Shown here: positions 43,712 to 52,955 of the stretch, piece by piece
How the letters are laid out: the number at the start of each line of letters is the position of its first letter
Position numbering within the stretch: position 1 is the first letter of the stretch
From: Brevundimonas sp. Root608
GTDB taxonomy: Bacteria; Pseudomonadota; Alphaproteobacteria; Caulobacterales; Caulobacteraceae
Reading direction: 5' to 3'
Assembly (NCBI RefSeq): GCF_001427825.1
Contig: NZ_LMGT01000001.1
Coordinates: 1,134,907 to 1,198,906 of the forward strand
Length of the DNA stretch: 64,000 nt
The notes under the pieces: generated by a model
What the model was told of the DNA's origin: nothing
The model's database searches: none
What the model saw: only the letters and a program-made list of their open reading frames with translations
Position numbers and translations under genes: made by a program

Positions 43712-44605
43712 TCAGGTCAGGGCAGCGACCAGCCCTTCCGCAAGGCGCGCGATTGCGTCGTCGCTGCGTCTACTGCCCTGTGGGAGGCCCGCGAACCCGT
43801 GGATCATGTCCGGATAATGGTAGGCCTTGACCTCTACGCCCGCCTTCCGTGCTCGCTCGACCAAAGCTTGTCCCTCGTCCCGTAAGGGATCGAAGCCAGC
43901 CGTAATGACCGTGGTGGACGGCAGCGTCGACAGGTCGCCACCCATCAGGTCGACCATGCCGTCCCTGGCGTAGGCCTGCCATGCCCACAGCATGAACGTC
44001 CGCGTCAGCATGTGGTCCTGCCCAAGAGCCAACTGGGATGCGCTGGCGCAGCCAGGGTCCACCGCCGGATAGAGCAAGGCCAGACCCTTGACCGGCTGTC
44101 CGACGGCCGCCGACCCCAGCGCGGTCGCCAGGGCCAGCCAGGCTCCTGCGCTGTCTCCAGCCAGCTCGACGGGGAGGCCGGCAAAGCGCGTTCTGACCCA
44201 GTCCAGGGCGGCGACCGCGTCGTCCATGCCCGCAGGGTACGGATGCTCCGGGGCCAGCCGGTAATCGACCGCGACCAGGGTCAGGCCGCTGCTCAAGGCA
44301 AGGCGTCGGCACACGGCGTCGTGGGTTTCGAGGTTGCCGAAAACGAAGGCTCCGCCATGCAGAAAGACCACGATAGCCCGATCCGGCCCCGGCGCTGGCC
44401 GATAGACACGTAGAGCCAGGGGTCCGCCCGGCCCGGTGATCTCCACGTCCTCGACGGCGTGGACGTCCGGTCTGGGCGCACGCGCGAGATAGCCGTTGGC
44501 TCCCGACCGAAACGCCGTCAGATCCGTGGGCACGCTCAGGGCAACGCGCGGGTCCGTGAGCCACTTGGCCAGATCGGGGTCCAGCGACCCGTCAGGAAGC
44601 GGCAC
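43712..44605 (-). CDS. HSL-family alpha/beta-hydrolase (esterase/lactonase candidate)
   Basis: A 297-residue hydrolase read from GTG 44605 (MPLPDGSLDPDLAKWLTDP); this overlaps the monooxygenase gene by 14 bases. It has the HSL oxyanion motif FLHGGAFVFG, the nucleophile elbow GDSAGAW, an Asp in GFDPLRDEG and the His in DMIHGFAG, a complete triad. Next to a Baeyer-Villiger-type monooxygenase it is well placed to open the lactone or ester that such an enzyme makes; this pairing is common in alicyclic ketone degradation. Start is uncertain; a longer frame runs upstream. Confidence 0.88.
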   Translation of the reverse strand: MPLPDGSLDPDLAKWLTDPRVALSVPTDLTAFRSGANGYLARAPRPDVHAVEDVEITGPGGPLALRVYRPAPGPDRAIVVFLHGGAFVFGNLETHDAVCRRLALSSGLTLVAVDYRLAPEHPYPAGMDDAVAALDWVRTRFAGLPVELAGDSAGAWLALATALGSAAVGQPVKGLALLYPAVDPGCASASQLALGQDHMLTRTFMLWAWQAYARDGMVDLMGGDLSTLPSTTVITAGFDPLRDEGQALVERARKAGVEVKAYHYPDMIHGFAGLPQGSRRSDDAIARLAEGLVAALT

Positions 44606-46217
44606 GCATCGTCTCGCTGCCGCGCAGGTCGAAGCCCTCGTAGCCTTGCGCCGCCGCTTTTTCGAGGATGCGGCGATAGCCACGGACACCGCCGGAGTAG
44701 GGCATGAAGACGCGGGGCTTACCGGGCATCTCGGCCCCGATGTAGTAGGATGGCGTCTTCATATAGAGGGTCTCATGGGCGCGGGCGTTGACGTGGTCCA
44801 CCCAGTCTGCCTGGGCCGCCTGTGTCGCCTCGATCTCCGATACGCCCTGCTGTCGCGCCGCGTCGAAGAGGGCCGCCAGCCAGTCGATCTGTTCCTCGCT
44901 CGACAGTATGACATTGCTCAGAAGGGACGGGCTGCCGGGTCCGCCGACGAAGAACAGGTTGGGAAAGCCGTGGACCCCGATGCCCAGATAGCTGGCCGGA
45001 CCGCCGGCCCAGGCGTCCTTCAGGGTCTTGCCGTCCCGGCCCACGATATCGATCTTCAGGATCGAGCCGGTGAAGACGTCGAACCCCGTGGCATAGATCA
45101 CCACGTCGAACGGTATATCCTGCGCCGTCGTGCGAACACCTGTCGGGGTGAAGCGCTCGATCGGCGTCTCGCTGATGTCCACCAAAGACACGTTTGGCCG
45201 GTTGAAGGTGGCAAAGTAGCCTCCATCGACGGAAGGCCGGCGCGTTCCGAAAGGGAAGCCCTTTGGCACCAGCTTGTCGCGCAGCGCCGGGTCCTCGATC
45301 TGCTCGCCGATCTTTCTCTGCACGAAGGCCGAGGCGATGTCGTTGGCGGCCTGGTTCAGCAGGATATCCTTGAACGTCAGGGCAAAGCCAAACCCCAGAC
45401 GGTTCCAGGCCGCCTCGAAGGCCCGTTCGCGCTCGTCCGGATCGACCTCGGCGGCGGACCGGGGATCGGGCGCAAAACCGAGGCCGCTGGGGGAGTTCCG
45501 CGCGGCCTCGCGGCGTGTGCGGTAGTTGGCCTTCACCGCCCGATCTTCCTCGTCCGAAACGGGCGCATTGGCGGCGGGAATGGAATAGTTCGCTGTCCGC
45601 TGGAAGACCGTCAGGTGCTCGGCCTGGGCTGCGATGATCGGTGTCATCTGTACCCCGGATGAACCGGTGCCGATAATGGCCACCCGCTTGCCCCGCAGAT
45701 CGACCGGCTCGCGTGGCCAGCGGGCGCTGTAGAAAATCTGCCCCTCGAACGCCTTCTGTCCCGGATAGGTCGTCGCCTTGGGTGTGGACAGTTGACCCAC
45801 GGCCATGACGAACCGTTGGGCGGACCAGCGCCGCCCGTCTTCCGCCTCGATCAGCCAGCGGCCCGTGGAAGCGTCCAGCTCTGCGCGCCGAACGCGCGTG
45901 TTCAGGCTGACAGAGCGGCGCAGGTCAAAACGGTCGGCAACGTGATTGATATAGCGCAGGATTTCCGGCTGTTTCGCGTAGCGCTCGGTCCATCGCCATT
46001 CCTGTTCCAGCTCTTCGGAAAAGCGGTACGAATAGTCGAAGCTTTCGACGTCGCAGCGGGCTCCCGGATAGCGATTGAAGTTCCAGACGCCGCCGATCTC
46101 GTCGGACGCTTCCAGCACCTGAACCCCGAACCCTTGTGCCCGGAAGGTGTGAAGGGCGCGCAGGCCGGCCAGTCCGGCCCCTATCACGACGACGTCGATA
46201 TGAACGGCTTCAACCAT
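44592..46217 (-). CDS. Flavin monooxygenase, Baeyer-Villiger type
   Basis: A 541-residue FAD/NADPH monooxygenase. Two Rossmann motifs are present, VVIGAGLAGL (about residues 9-18) and IIGTGSSGV (about 185-193), flanking the BVMO fingerprint. The fingerprint reads FEGQIFYSARWP, keeping F-x-G-x3-?-x3-W but with Tyr where His is expected. The C-terminal PGSPSLLSNV and ATGFDVFTG motifs match the family. ATG 46217 follows AAGGAGGGAG. It would insert oxygen next to a ketone, giving an ester or lactone for the downstream hydrolase. A candidate TetR operator lies 44 bases upstream of the start. Confidence 0.9.
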   Translation of the reverse strand: MVEAVHIDVVVIGAGLAGLRALHTFRAQGFGVQVLEASDEIGGVWNFNRYPGARCDVESFDYSYRFSEELEQEWRWTERYAKQPEILRYINHVADRFDLRRSVSLNTRVRRAELDASTGRWLIEAEDGRRWSAQRFVMAVGQLSTPKATTYPGQKAFEGQIFYSARWPREPVDLRGKRVAIIGTGSSGVQMTPIIAAQAEHLTVFQRTANYSIPAANAPVSDEEDRAVKANYRTRREAARNSPSGLGFAPDPRSAAEVDPDERERAFEAAWNRLGFGFALTFKDILLNQAANDIASAFVQRKIGEQIEDPALRDKLVPKGFPFGTRRPSVDGGYFATFNRPNVSLVDISETPIERFTPTGVRTTAQDIPFDVVIYATGFDVFTGSILKIDIVGRDGKTLKDAWAGGPASYLGIGVHGFPNLFFVGGPGSPSLLSNVILSSEEQIDWLAALFDAARQQGVSEIEATQAAQADWVDHVNARAHETLYMKTPSYYIGAEMPGKPRVFMPYSGGVRGYRRILEKAAAQGYEGFDLRGSETMRAAS

Positions 46218-46260
46218 AGCGCTCTCCCTCCTTCGAGGTTGCCACGGTGACCAATGCTCG

Positions 46261-46276
46261 TCAACGATGGTGTTGA
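46261..46276. promoter_or_regulatory. Candidate TetR operator 3 (TCAACG-N4-TGTTGA)
   Basis: A 16-bp palindrome with one mismatched outer pair, same layout as that at 40135, located 44-59 bases upstream of the monooxygenase ATG. Confidence 0.55.
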
Positions 46277-46412
46277 TTATGGAGGACTGCTTGGGTGCTG
46301 TCAGTCTGATGGCAACCAGTCTCGACGCTGGGCGCGGCAGAAGAGCTGGTATGCGTGTGAGGTTCGAGTCTCTGGCCCGGTTCAGCGAATGGCGTTTAGG
46401 CGAGGCGAGGGA

Positions 46413-46458
46413 CCAACGTCTGCTTTTGGGCAGAAAGCTTTTGCCGGAAGCGGACATT
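46413..46458. repeat. Dispersed palindromic repeat, copy 6
   Basis: CAACGTCTGCTTTTGGGCAGAAAGC followed by GAAGCGGACATTGG, i.e. inverted AACGTCTGC and GCGGACATT arms around a second small inverted repeat. It lies just upstream of a small membrane protein gene. Confidence 0.55.
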
Positions 46459-46490
46459 GGCGCGGCCTCACCTACAGAGCTACTGTGGCG

Positions 46491-46814
46491 ATGACCTATG
46501 TCGAAATCGGACGGCTGATCCTTTTCTTGGTCCCCGTCTACGCCATCGCGTTTTTCCTTTTCCCTTCGCACTTGGCATCTTATTTCGAACGGGATGGCCT
46601 GCCGAGCCATGAGATTGTGCGGCAGTTCCGCGTTCTCGAACGACGGCGTCTCTGGATTGGAGCGGGGGGCTTCGGGGCGTGCTTGCTTTTGCTCCCGCTC
46701 CACGGGTCACACGTGACCTTTATGGTGACCATGATCGCCGGGTTGGCAGCCCTGTGGGTGGCAGACGCCTTTCAGTTTTGCAGCATTTCGCGGGATCACC
46801 GGAATGTCGCCTGA
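46491..46814 (+). CDS. Small membrane protein, unknown
   Basis: A 107-residue protein from ATG 46491 (MTYVEIGRLILFLVPVYAIA) with three hydrophobic helices (about residues 6-25, 53-70, 73-92) and a basic middle loop (VLERRRLWIGAG). The frame is open further upstream, but that part runs through the dispersed repeat. No family recognised. It is followed after 167 bp by the hybrid kinase gene and may be independent of it. Confidence 0.6.
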   Translation: MTYVEIGRLILFLVPVYAIAFFLFPSHLASYFERDGLPSHEIVRQFRVLERRRLWIGAGGFGACLLLLPLHGSHVTFMVTMIAGLAALWVADAFQFCSISRDHRNVA

Positions 46815-46981
46815 GGGTCGGGAGCGGACAATGGTCTACGGGTCGATAGACGACGCTAGCGTCAGGCGGGAGTGCTACGTCCTCCGCCCGACCTGCAACG
46901 AAGATGCGGAATTCTCGCCAATTTTAACGGCATGTGCACCGCATGCAGCCACCATCCGGGAGCAACTGTCAGGAGTATGGC

Positions 46982-49501
46982 GTGCATCCCGCTCCCAAGC
47001 CTCAAGATGAGGCTGGTCGTCTCAAGGCGCTTCGGCGCCTGAAGCTTCGCGACATCCAGCAATCGCTTCATCTGGAACGCGCGACCCGCCTCGCTCGTCG
47101 CTTAACGGCGAGCCTGAGTGCATCCGTCGCCTTCGTCGAAGACGATACGGTTTGGTACGCAGCTGCCGAAGGCCTTGCGGCGAGCGACCAGCCGCGCCAC
47201 GAGACCGCCTCGGCTTGGGTGATCCTCTCGCCGGACGTCCTCTGGATTGAGGATTGCCGCAAGGATCAGCGCTTTGCCGATGGCTCCATGGTCGTCGGTC
47301 CGCCTTACATCCGCTTTTTCGCGGGCGCCCCGATCACAATTCAGGGATATCGCATCGGCTGCGTAACGATTGTGGACCCGGCGCCGCGGCCATTCGACGC
47401 CTCGCTCGCGGCCGCCTTGGCCGACGTTGCGGGACTGGTTGGTGACGAGATCGAGCTGCTGGCGGCCCGCCGCAGCCTGGAGGCGGCCCGCCGGCGAGCT
47501 GAGCGGTCGTCAGCCAAAGCGGTTAGCGCCAGCGTGCTGATGAGCGAGATGGTGGAGGCTCTGCCCGTGGGAGTGGCCTTGTACGACGGAGAGGACCGGC
47601 TGGCCGCGTGGAACAGTGGATATGCCGGGTCAGCGGGCTCGTTCGCCATGCACCTGAAGAAGGGGCGACCGTACCGACAGCTCTTGCAGGGGGTGCTAGC
47701 GGAAGGAGGCAAACCCGAGATCGTTGGGCGCGAAACTGCGTGGATCGAGGAGCGGGTGAGGGGGCGACGAATGGCCGACGCGGACCCGCACGAACAGCTC
47801 CAGAGCGACGGTCGCTGGTTCCAAGTGCAGGATCGCAACCTTACGTCGGGGGGCGTTCTGAGCAGCGTCATCGACATTACGGAGTTGAAACGGCGCGAGT
47901 TGTCCTTCGAACTGCTGTTCTCCGCAAACCCGGTCCCTCTCGCCATCATCGAGAGGTCAACGGGTACTTTCATCGACGTAAACGAGGCGGCTGTAAGACA
48001 ATACGGCTACGCGCGAGACGACTTCGTCGGGATGTCCTTGGCGGATATCCTTCCGATCGAGGAGTGGGAGGCGTTCCTGGCGTTGAAGTCGGAAGGATTA
48101 GGGAAGGTTTATTCGGCCGAGCGGGTGTGGCGGCACTTTACCGCGGAGGGTCGTGAACTGCTCATCGCGCCTTATATCGTCGCCACAGAATTCGAGGGAA
48201 GGGCGGCGCTTATCGGAGCGCTTATCGACGTTACCGCGCAGATGGAGGCAGAAAGGCAACTGCTTGCGACCGCGGAGCGGGAACGGGTTGCCCGGGACGC
48301 CGCGGAATCGGCGAATCTCGCCAAGACCGAATTCCTTGCGAACATGAGCCATGAAATCCGGACCCCGCTCAACGGGGTCGTGGCGATGGCCGATCTGCTC
48401 GGCGCCACGGACCTGGCGTCGGCGCAAAAGGAGATGGTGGAGATCATCGGCACGTCCGGCCAGATGCTCAGTCATCTGCTGGCAGACATCCTCGATTCCG
48501 CCCGTATCGAGTCCGGCAAGCTTCAGATCGAGCGGGTCGAGGTGGACATCGTCGACCTAATACGTTCGGTTGTCGGGCTCTATCGTCTCCAGGCAGCGGC
48601 CAAGGGCGTCGATCTGGCTTTTGATAGCGGAGATGTCCGCGATCTGTGCGTCTGGGGCGACGGCGTCCGTCTTCGCCAAGTCGTCGGGAATCTGGTGTCG
48701 AACGCCATCAAGTTCACCGAGGACGGTGCGGTCAAGGTTTCGCTGAGCGTTGACGGCCCTGGACTGCTGCGGATCGATATCGAGGACTCCGGCATCGGCT
48801 TTGATCCCGCCATGAAGGCGCAACTGTTCGGGCGCTTCCAGCAGGCCGACGGCACCATCACACGGCGTTTCGGGGGCACCGGGCTGGGTCTGGCGATCAG
48901 TCGCGAACTGGCCATGCTCATGGGAGGCGAGCTTGACTGCGCCAGCGAGCCGGGTCGCGGATCGCGGTTCTGGCTCTCCCTTCCGTTCGAGGAGGTGGCG
49001 GCCATCTCGCCAGCGCCGCAAGCTTCCCCCGAGGTTACCATTCGGGAGATCCCGCTACGGGTGCTGCTGGCCGATGACCATCCCACCAACCGCCGGGTGG
49101 TGGAGCTGATGCTCGCCGACACCGGGATCGAACTGACGATGGCGGAGGATGGATGCCAGGCGCTTGAACTCTTCCGGGCGCAGTGCTTCGACGTGATCCT
49201 CATGGATATGCAGATGCCCGTCATGGACGGCCTCACGGCGGTCCATGAAATTCGCCGGGAAGAGGCGTCACGCACCCGGCCGCGCACCCCGATCATCATG
49301 CTGACGGCCAACGTGTTGCCGGAGCATGTGACCGCGGGCACGAAAGCGGGTGCGGACGGCCACCTCGCGAAGCCCCTCAACGTTCGGGCGTTGTTCGAAA
49401 GCATCGAGGCCGCGGCGACCCGCGTTTCCGATCATGAAGCGTCGCCTTCGCCAACTCTGGGCGCCGCTCTTAAATCCCAACCATCGGCGTCAGCGGTGTG
49501 A
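46982..49501 (+). CDS. Hybrid sensor histidine kinase (GAF-PAS-PAS-HisKA-HATPase-REC)
   Basis: An 839-residue cytosolic hybrid kinase. GTG 46982 was chosen because AGGAG sits 7 bases upstream; GTG 46934 and ATG 46943 are possible longer starts. A GAF-like domain (about 20-180) is followed by two PAS domains (about 195-310 and 315-435), HisKA with the phospho-His in [12 protein letters not shown] (near 458), HATPase with [16 protein letters not shown] and GGTGLGLAI, and a C-terminal receiver (about 695-815) with LLADDHPTN, the acceptor Asp in [12 protein letters not shown] and Lys in HLAKPLN. There is no Hpt domain or cognate output gene nearby. Confidence 0.92.
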   Translation: MHPAPKPQDEAGRLKALRRLKLRDIQQSLHLERATRLARRLTASLSASVAFVEDDTVWYAAAEGLAASDQPRHETASAWVILSPDVLWIEDCRKDQRFADGSMVVGPPYIRFFAGAPITIQGYRIGCVTIVDPAPRPFDASLAAALADVAGLVGDEIELLAARRSLEAARRRAERSSAKAVSASVLMSEMVEALPVGVALYDGEDRLAAWNSGYAGSAGSFAMHLKKGRPYRQLLQGVLAEGGKPEIVGRETAWIEERVRGRRMADADPHEQLQSDGRWFQVQDRNLTSGGVLSSVIDITELKRRELSFELLFSANPVPLAIIERSTGTFIDVNEAAVRQYGYARDDFVGMSLADILPIEEWEAFLALKSEGLGKVYSAERVWRHFTAEGRELLIAPYIVATEFEGRAALIGALIDVTAQMEAERQLLATAERERVARDAAESANLAKTEFLANMSHEIRTPLNGVVAMADLLGATDLASAQKEMVEIIGTSGQMLSHLLADILDSARIESGKLQIERVEVDIVDLIRSVVGLYRLQAAAKGVDLAFDSGDVRDLCVWGDGVRLRQVVGNLVSNAIKFTEDGAVKVSLSVDGPGLLRIDIEDSGIGFDPAMKAQLFGRFQQADGTITRRFGGTGLGLAISRELAMLMGGELDCASEPGRGSRFWLSLPFEEVAAISPAPQASPEVTIREIPLRVLLADDHPTNRRVVELMLADTGIELTMAEDGCQALELFRAQCFDVILMDMQMPVMDGLTAVHEIRREEASRTRPRTPIIMLTANVLPEHVTAGTKAGADGHLAKPLNVRALFESIEAAATRVSDHEASPSPTLGAALKSQPSASAV

Positions 49502-49836
49502 AAACGTGGCATGGGCCGGGCCGTTAGACAGGCTAGCGCCATGGACGGCGTGCTGCCCGCGCGCGGATGCACCCCTATCGGCCCGACACGTTTCCGTAGC
49601 AGATTTGGCTACGGGTTCCACCCCAAGTCTAACACCTGCCTCGCCTATTCTATCAGGCACACCCCCGCCCGCGCCCCCCCCCCCCCCATTGAGCCAAATG
49701 CGGCGGTTACCGTTCAGATCAAGCCGATTCACGACAATCATCCGCAGGTCATCAATTGGGCACCCAGCCGCCCGCCGCCGGTCAGATGCAGTTGTTGGCT
49801 GGGCAGGTAGAGCGCTCCGGTCAGATCGATGGCGCC
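49502..49836. other. Non-coding stretch after the hybrid kinase, with a poly-C tract
   Basis: About 335 bases with no supported gene. It contains a 14-base C run (listed separately). The right part should encode the missing N-terminal part of a DUF2924 protein but no coherent frame remains. Confidence 0.5.
49674..49687. repeat. Homopolymeric tract of 14 C
   Basis: Fourteen uninterrupted C residues, preceded by GCG and followed by ATTGAG. Long mononucleotide runs are slippage-prone and rare in bacterial DNA; it lies in decayed DNA outside any recognised gene. Confidence 0.85.
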
Positions 49837-49956
49837 GGCGGGTTTCTCTACGCAGGCCAGCGCTGGAAAAGCCTTTCCGAAATCGCTCGCCAGATTACGG
49901 GAAGCCGCTGGAACGGGCCTCGCTTCTTCGGACTGGGCAAGGAGGCAGTGCGTTGA
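49837..49956 (+). pseudogene. C-terminal remnant of a DUF2924 protein
   Basis: About 39 residues, [19 protein letters not shown] then [13 protein letters not shown], match the conserved end of DUF2924 proteins, which in alphaproteobacteria and their phages lie directly upstream of a large serine recombinase, as here. The N-terminal part is lost or scrambled. The TGA overlaps the recombinase TTG start. Confidence 0.7.
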
Positions 49957-51536
49957 AGGCGCTGCGCTGCGCCATCTACACCCGCAAAAGCTCCGAGGGG
50001 GGTCTGGAGCAGAGCTTCAACTCGCTGGATGCCCAGCGCGAGGCCTGCGCCGCCTACATCGTCTCGCAGAAGGGCGAGGGCTGAAGCCGGTCCGGACCGT
50101 CTACGACGATGGCGGCTTCTCCGGCGGGAACATGGAACGCCCGGGTCTGGTCAGCCTGCTTCGCGACATCGGCTCCGGCCTGATCGATGTCGTGGTGGTC
50201 TACAAGGTGGACCGCCTGACGCGGTCGCTGCCGGATTTTGCCCGGATCGTCGACCAGTTCGACCGCAAGGGGGTTTCGTTCGTCTCGGTGACCCAGGCGT
50301 TCAACACCACGACCAGCATGGGCCGGCTGACTCTGAACGCGCTGATGTCATTCGCTCAGTTCGAACGCGAGGTCACAGGCGAGCGGATCCGGGACAAGAT
50401 CGCCCAGTCCAAGGCCAAGGGCATGTGGATGGGGGGCGCACCACCCCTTGGCTACGCCGGCCACGAGCGGACCTTGAAGATCGTGCCCGACGAGGCGACC
50501 ACCGTGCGCCGCATCTTCGCGCGCTATCTCGAGCTCGGCTCGGTGCATCAGCTCAAGTTGGAACTCGAACAGCAGGGGGTCACATCGAAGGTCAGGGTTT
50601 CCGGGAAGGGCAACCGGACCGGCGGGCTGCCGATCAACCGCGGGGCCCTGTTCCACATGCTGCGCAATCCGATCTACGTCGGCGACATCAAGCACCGCGA
50701 GAAGGTGTTTGCCGGCTTGCACGAGCCGATCATCAATCGGCCAACGTTTGACGCCGTAGGCGTTACGCTTGCTGCCAATGGGGGTGCGAGGCGCGCCAGG
50801 CGTCAGTCATCACCGGCGCTGCTAACCGGCCTGCTGAAAGATGCCACCGGCGGCCGATGAGCCCCGTGGCGACGCGGCAGGAGGAGCGGACCTACCGGTA
50901 CTATGTATCGACGGCCGTTCAGCGCGGGGAAACTCGATCCGGTCAAAGCCATCCTCGCGTATCGGCTCTTCTGGTTGAGACAACGATTGTGGAGGCGCTC
51001 CGCGAGGTCACGGGAACAGCCTCGGCGAATGGTCCTCCCTGCGCCCACTCCTCACATCCGTCATGCTCATCGATCACTCCGTCCGGCTCCTGTTTGCGCC
51101 CGGACTCGAAAGCCGGCTGTGTCGCCGGTCGCGCCATGAGCTCATCGAGACCTCCGACGGGTTGATGCTGACGCTCCCTGTGAATCTGGCCATGCGAGGC
51201 GGAAGATCATGGACTACCGCATCCATCGACGCGCCGACGAACCGCAGGAGAATCGACAAGGTGCTGGTCGCCGGACTGCGGCGGGGACACCGTGAACTCC
51301 GACAAGCGGGCGCTGACGTGATGCTCCGGAGGCCTGCATGGCGGGAGATGGCCGGGATCAACGATCCCTATATCCGCAAATTGGTCCGCCTCGCCTTCCT
51401 CTCCCCCGACATCCAGCAGGCCATCATGGATGGCCAGCAGCCCGTCGGTCTCACGCTCGAGGTTCTTCGAGAGAGCGAAGTGCCTTGCAGCTGGGATGCA
51501 CAACGACGTCTGCTGGGCTTCGGCCAGCCAGCTTAG
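49953..51536 (+). pseudogene. Large serine recombinase/integrase, broken by at least three frameshifts
   Basis: A TTG start at 49953 with GGAGG upstream opens the resolvase domain ([20 protein letters not shown], catalytic Ser in RKSSEG). The frame breaks near 50083, where one lost G turns the expected GGCTGGAAG into a stop. The second frame carries the rest of the catalytic domain (DVVVVYKVDRLTRSLPDFAR) and the recombinase domain (to 50860). A second shift lies near 50858 (zinc-ribbon part, TYRYYVSTAVQRG) and a third near 51030 before the C-terminal part (SVRLLF, then RRIDKVLVAGLRRGHRELRQ, ending 51536). Rejoined, the protein would be about 525 residues. It is clearly inactive as sequenced. 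Confidence 0.88.
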
Positions 51537-51920
51537 CCGCCTGCTTGATGCGAAACTGGGCGTGGTTTTGAGCGTTGCAGGACGTGTTTTCCGCCCAAAC
51601 TGGACCTGTTATCACCTGTTAATTTTGCGACTCCTCGAGCGACGCAACCTTGCTGCGGGCCGGCAGTCAGGCGCTTTCCGCCGGAATCCGCGACTTTAGG
51701 CCGGCGATCCTGAGCGTGCTTTTCGTCAGAACAGGCGGAACTCGCATTGCTCAAAGGGTGTGCGGCCGCGGACCGGCAGAGACGGAAGCGCGAATACGCG
51801 CCTGGTACGGGCTATCCAGCGCAGGAACGGCGGCGCAGCTCACCCATGCGCAGGCTTTTGGCGCGGCAATACCGTGGCTTGGAGGGCCAACTACCCTTCA
51901 GAGCCGGCTCGGCGAAACGG
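51537..51920. other. Intergenic stretch between the recombinase remnant and tRNA-Ser
   Basis: About 384 bases without a supported gene; short open frames on plus lack ribosome sites and family resemblance. The right end abuts the 3' end of the tRNA gene. No copy of the tRNA 3' end was found elsewhere in the region, so no attachment-site pair can be claimed. Confidence 0.5.
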
Positions 51921-52010
51921 TGGCGGACAGGGTGGGATTCGAACCCACGGCAGGCTTTCACCTGCGGCGGTTTTCAAGACCGCTGCCTTAAACCACTCGG
52001 CCACCTGTCC
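51921..52010 (-). tRNA. tRNA-Ser (anticodon TGA)
   Basis: Read on the minus strand the gene begins GGACAGGTGGCCGAGTGG, has the anticodon loop CTTGAAA (TGA), a long variable arm and the T-arm GGTTCGAATCC, and ends CCTGTCC-G-CCA with the CCA encoded. The acceptor stem GGACAGG/CCTGTCC pairs fully. The extra arm and anticodon are those of serine tRNA reading UCA-type codons. Its 3' end faces the recombinase remnant. Confidence 0.96.
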
Positions 52011-52105
52011 GTCGTATCGAGCGCATGGGCCGCATAGCGCCAAACGTCCTGTTAACCAAAGCGGAAATGTCTCGGGGCATCCTTCCGGCGTTCAGGGACG
52101 GGGCG

Positions 52106-52918
52106 ATGAGGACGAAACTCACCATCAAGCTGGTCAGGGGCGCCCTGGCCGTTGCGCTGCTGTCGCTTCTGGCCGCCTGCGCCGGCGGCGCGCGACCGGA
52201 TGCCGGCCGTCTCCCGGTCGTGACGGATCCCGCGCCGATTGTCGCGGGGACCATGCGCCCCTATCAGATCCGCGGACGCTGGTATCAGCCGGAAGAACAA
52301 CCCCGCTACGACGAGACCGGCATGGCGTCCTGGTACGGAGACCAGTTCAACGGCCGACCGACCGCGACCGGCGAGCGATTCGACATGCATGCGCTGACGG
52401 CCGCGCACAAGACGCTGCCGCTGCCCGGACTGGTGGAGGTCACCAACCTGGCCAACGGCCGCCGCATCGTTGCGCGGGTCAACGATCGCGGCCCGTTCGT
52501 CGACGGCCGGATTATCGACCTGTCGCGCGGCTCGGCCTCGGCGTTGGGCCTGCTGTCGGCGGGGGTGGGCGAGGTGAGGGTGCGTTATCTGGGTCGGGCC
52601 CCCCGCATCGGTGGCGGGACAGCGCTGCAATACGCCGCGACGCCGGCGCCGCGGCCAATTGCGGCTCCGCCTTCTGAACCCGCGCCCGGCGACGACGCCT
52701 ACTGGATCCAGGCCGGCGCCTTTCCGGACCGCCGGGCGGCGCGACGCGTCGCCGATCGGCTGGGACATCGCGCCACTGTCGATGTCTCGTCCGGCGGCGG
52801 CGAAGGGCTGTTCCGCGTTCTGGTGGGGCCGTGGCCCGACGCCAACGCCGCGGAACACGCCCGCCAGGCGGTCATCGCGCGCGGATACGCCGACGCCCTG
52901 TTGATATCGGCGCGCTGA
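52106..52918 (+). CDS. rlpA: RlpA-family septal-ring lipoprotein with SPOR domain
   Basis: A 270-residue lipoprotein acting on peptidoglycan in the periplasm. ATG 52106 gives a lipoprotein signal with lipobox LLAAC (Cys near 27). The double-psi beta-barrel domain (about 85-175) shows GMASWYGDQFNGRPTATGER, HKTLPLPGLVEVTNL and VNDRGPFVDGRIIDLS, which includes the lytic-transglycosylase Asp. A C-terminal SPOR domain (about 205-268; WIQAGAFPDRRAARRVADRL) binds denuded septal glycan. Longer in-frame starts run upstream but lack the lipobox at the right place. It is followed by tmk. Confidence 0.93.
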   Translation: MRTKLTIKLVRGALAVALLSLLAACAGGARPDAGRLPVVTDPAPIVAGTMRPYQIRGRWYQPEEQPRYDETGMASWYGDQFNGRPTATGERFDMHALTAAHKTLPLPGLVEVTNLANGRRIVARVNDRGPFVDGRIIDLSRGSASALGLLSAGVGEVRVRYLGRAPRIGGGTALQYAATPAPRPIAAPPSEPAPGDDAYWIQAGAFPDRRAARRVADRLGHRATVDVSSGGGEGLFRVLVGPWPDANAAEHARQAVIARGYADALLISAR

Positions 52919-52955
52919 GGCTTGCGAACCGGGCCGGCGCCGCCATTGTGCGCCG

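Noticed and set aside
46254..46490. Upstream extension of the small membrane protein gene
   Set aside because: This part crosses the monooxygenase operator and a dispersed repeat; the ATG at 46491 starts the hydrophobic protein directly.
49511..49810. 99-codon plus-strand frame after the hybrid kinase
   Set aside because: It runs through the poly-C tract, has no ribosome site and no protein-like composition.
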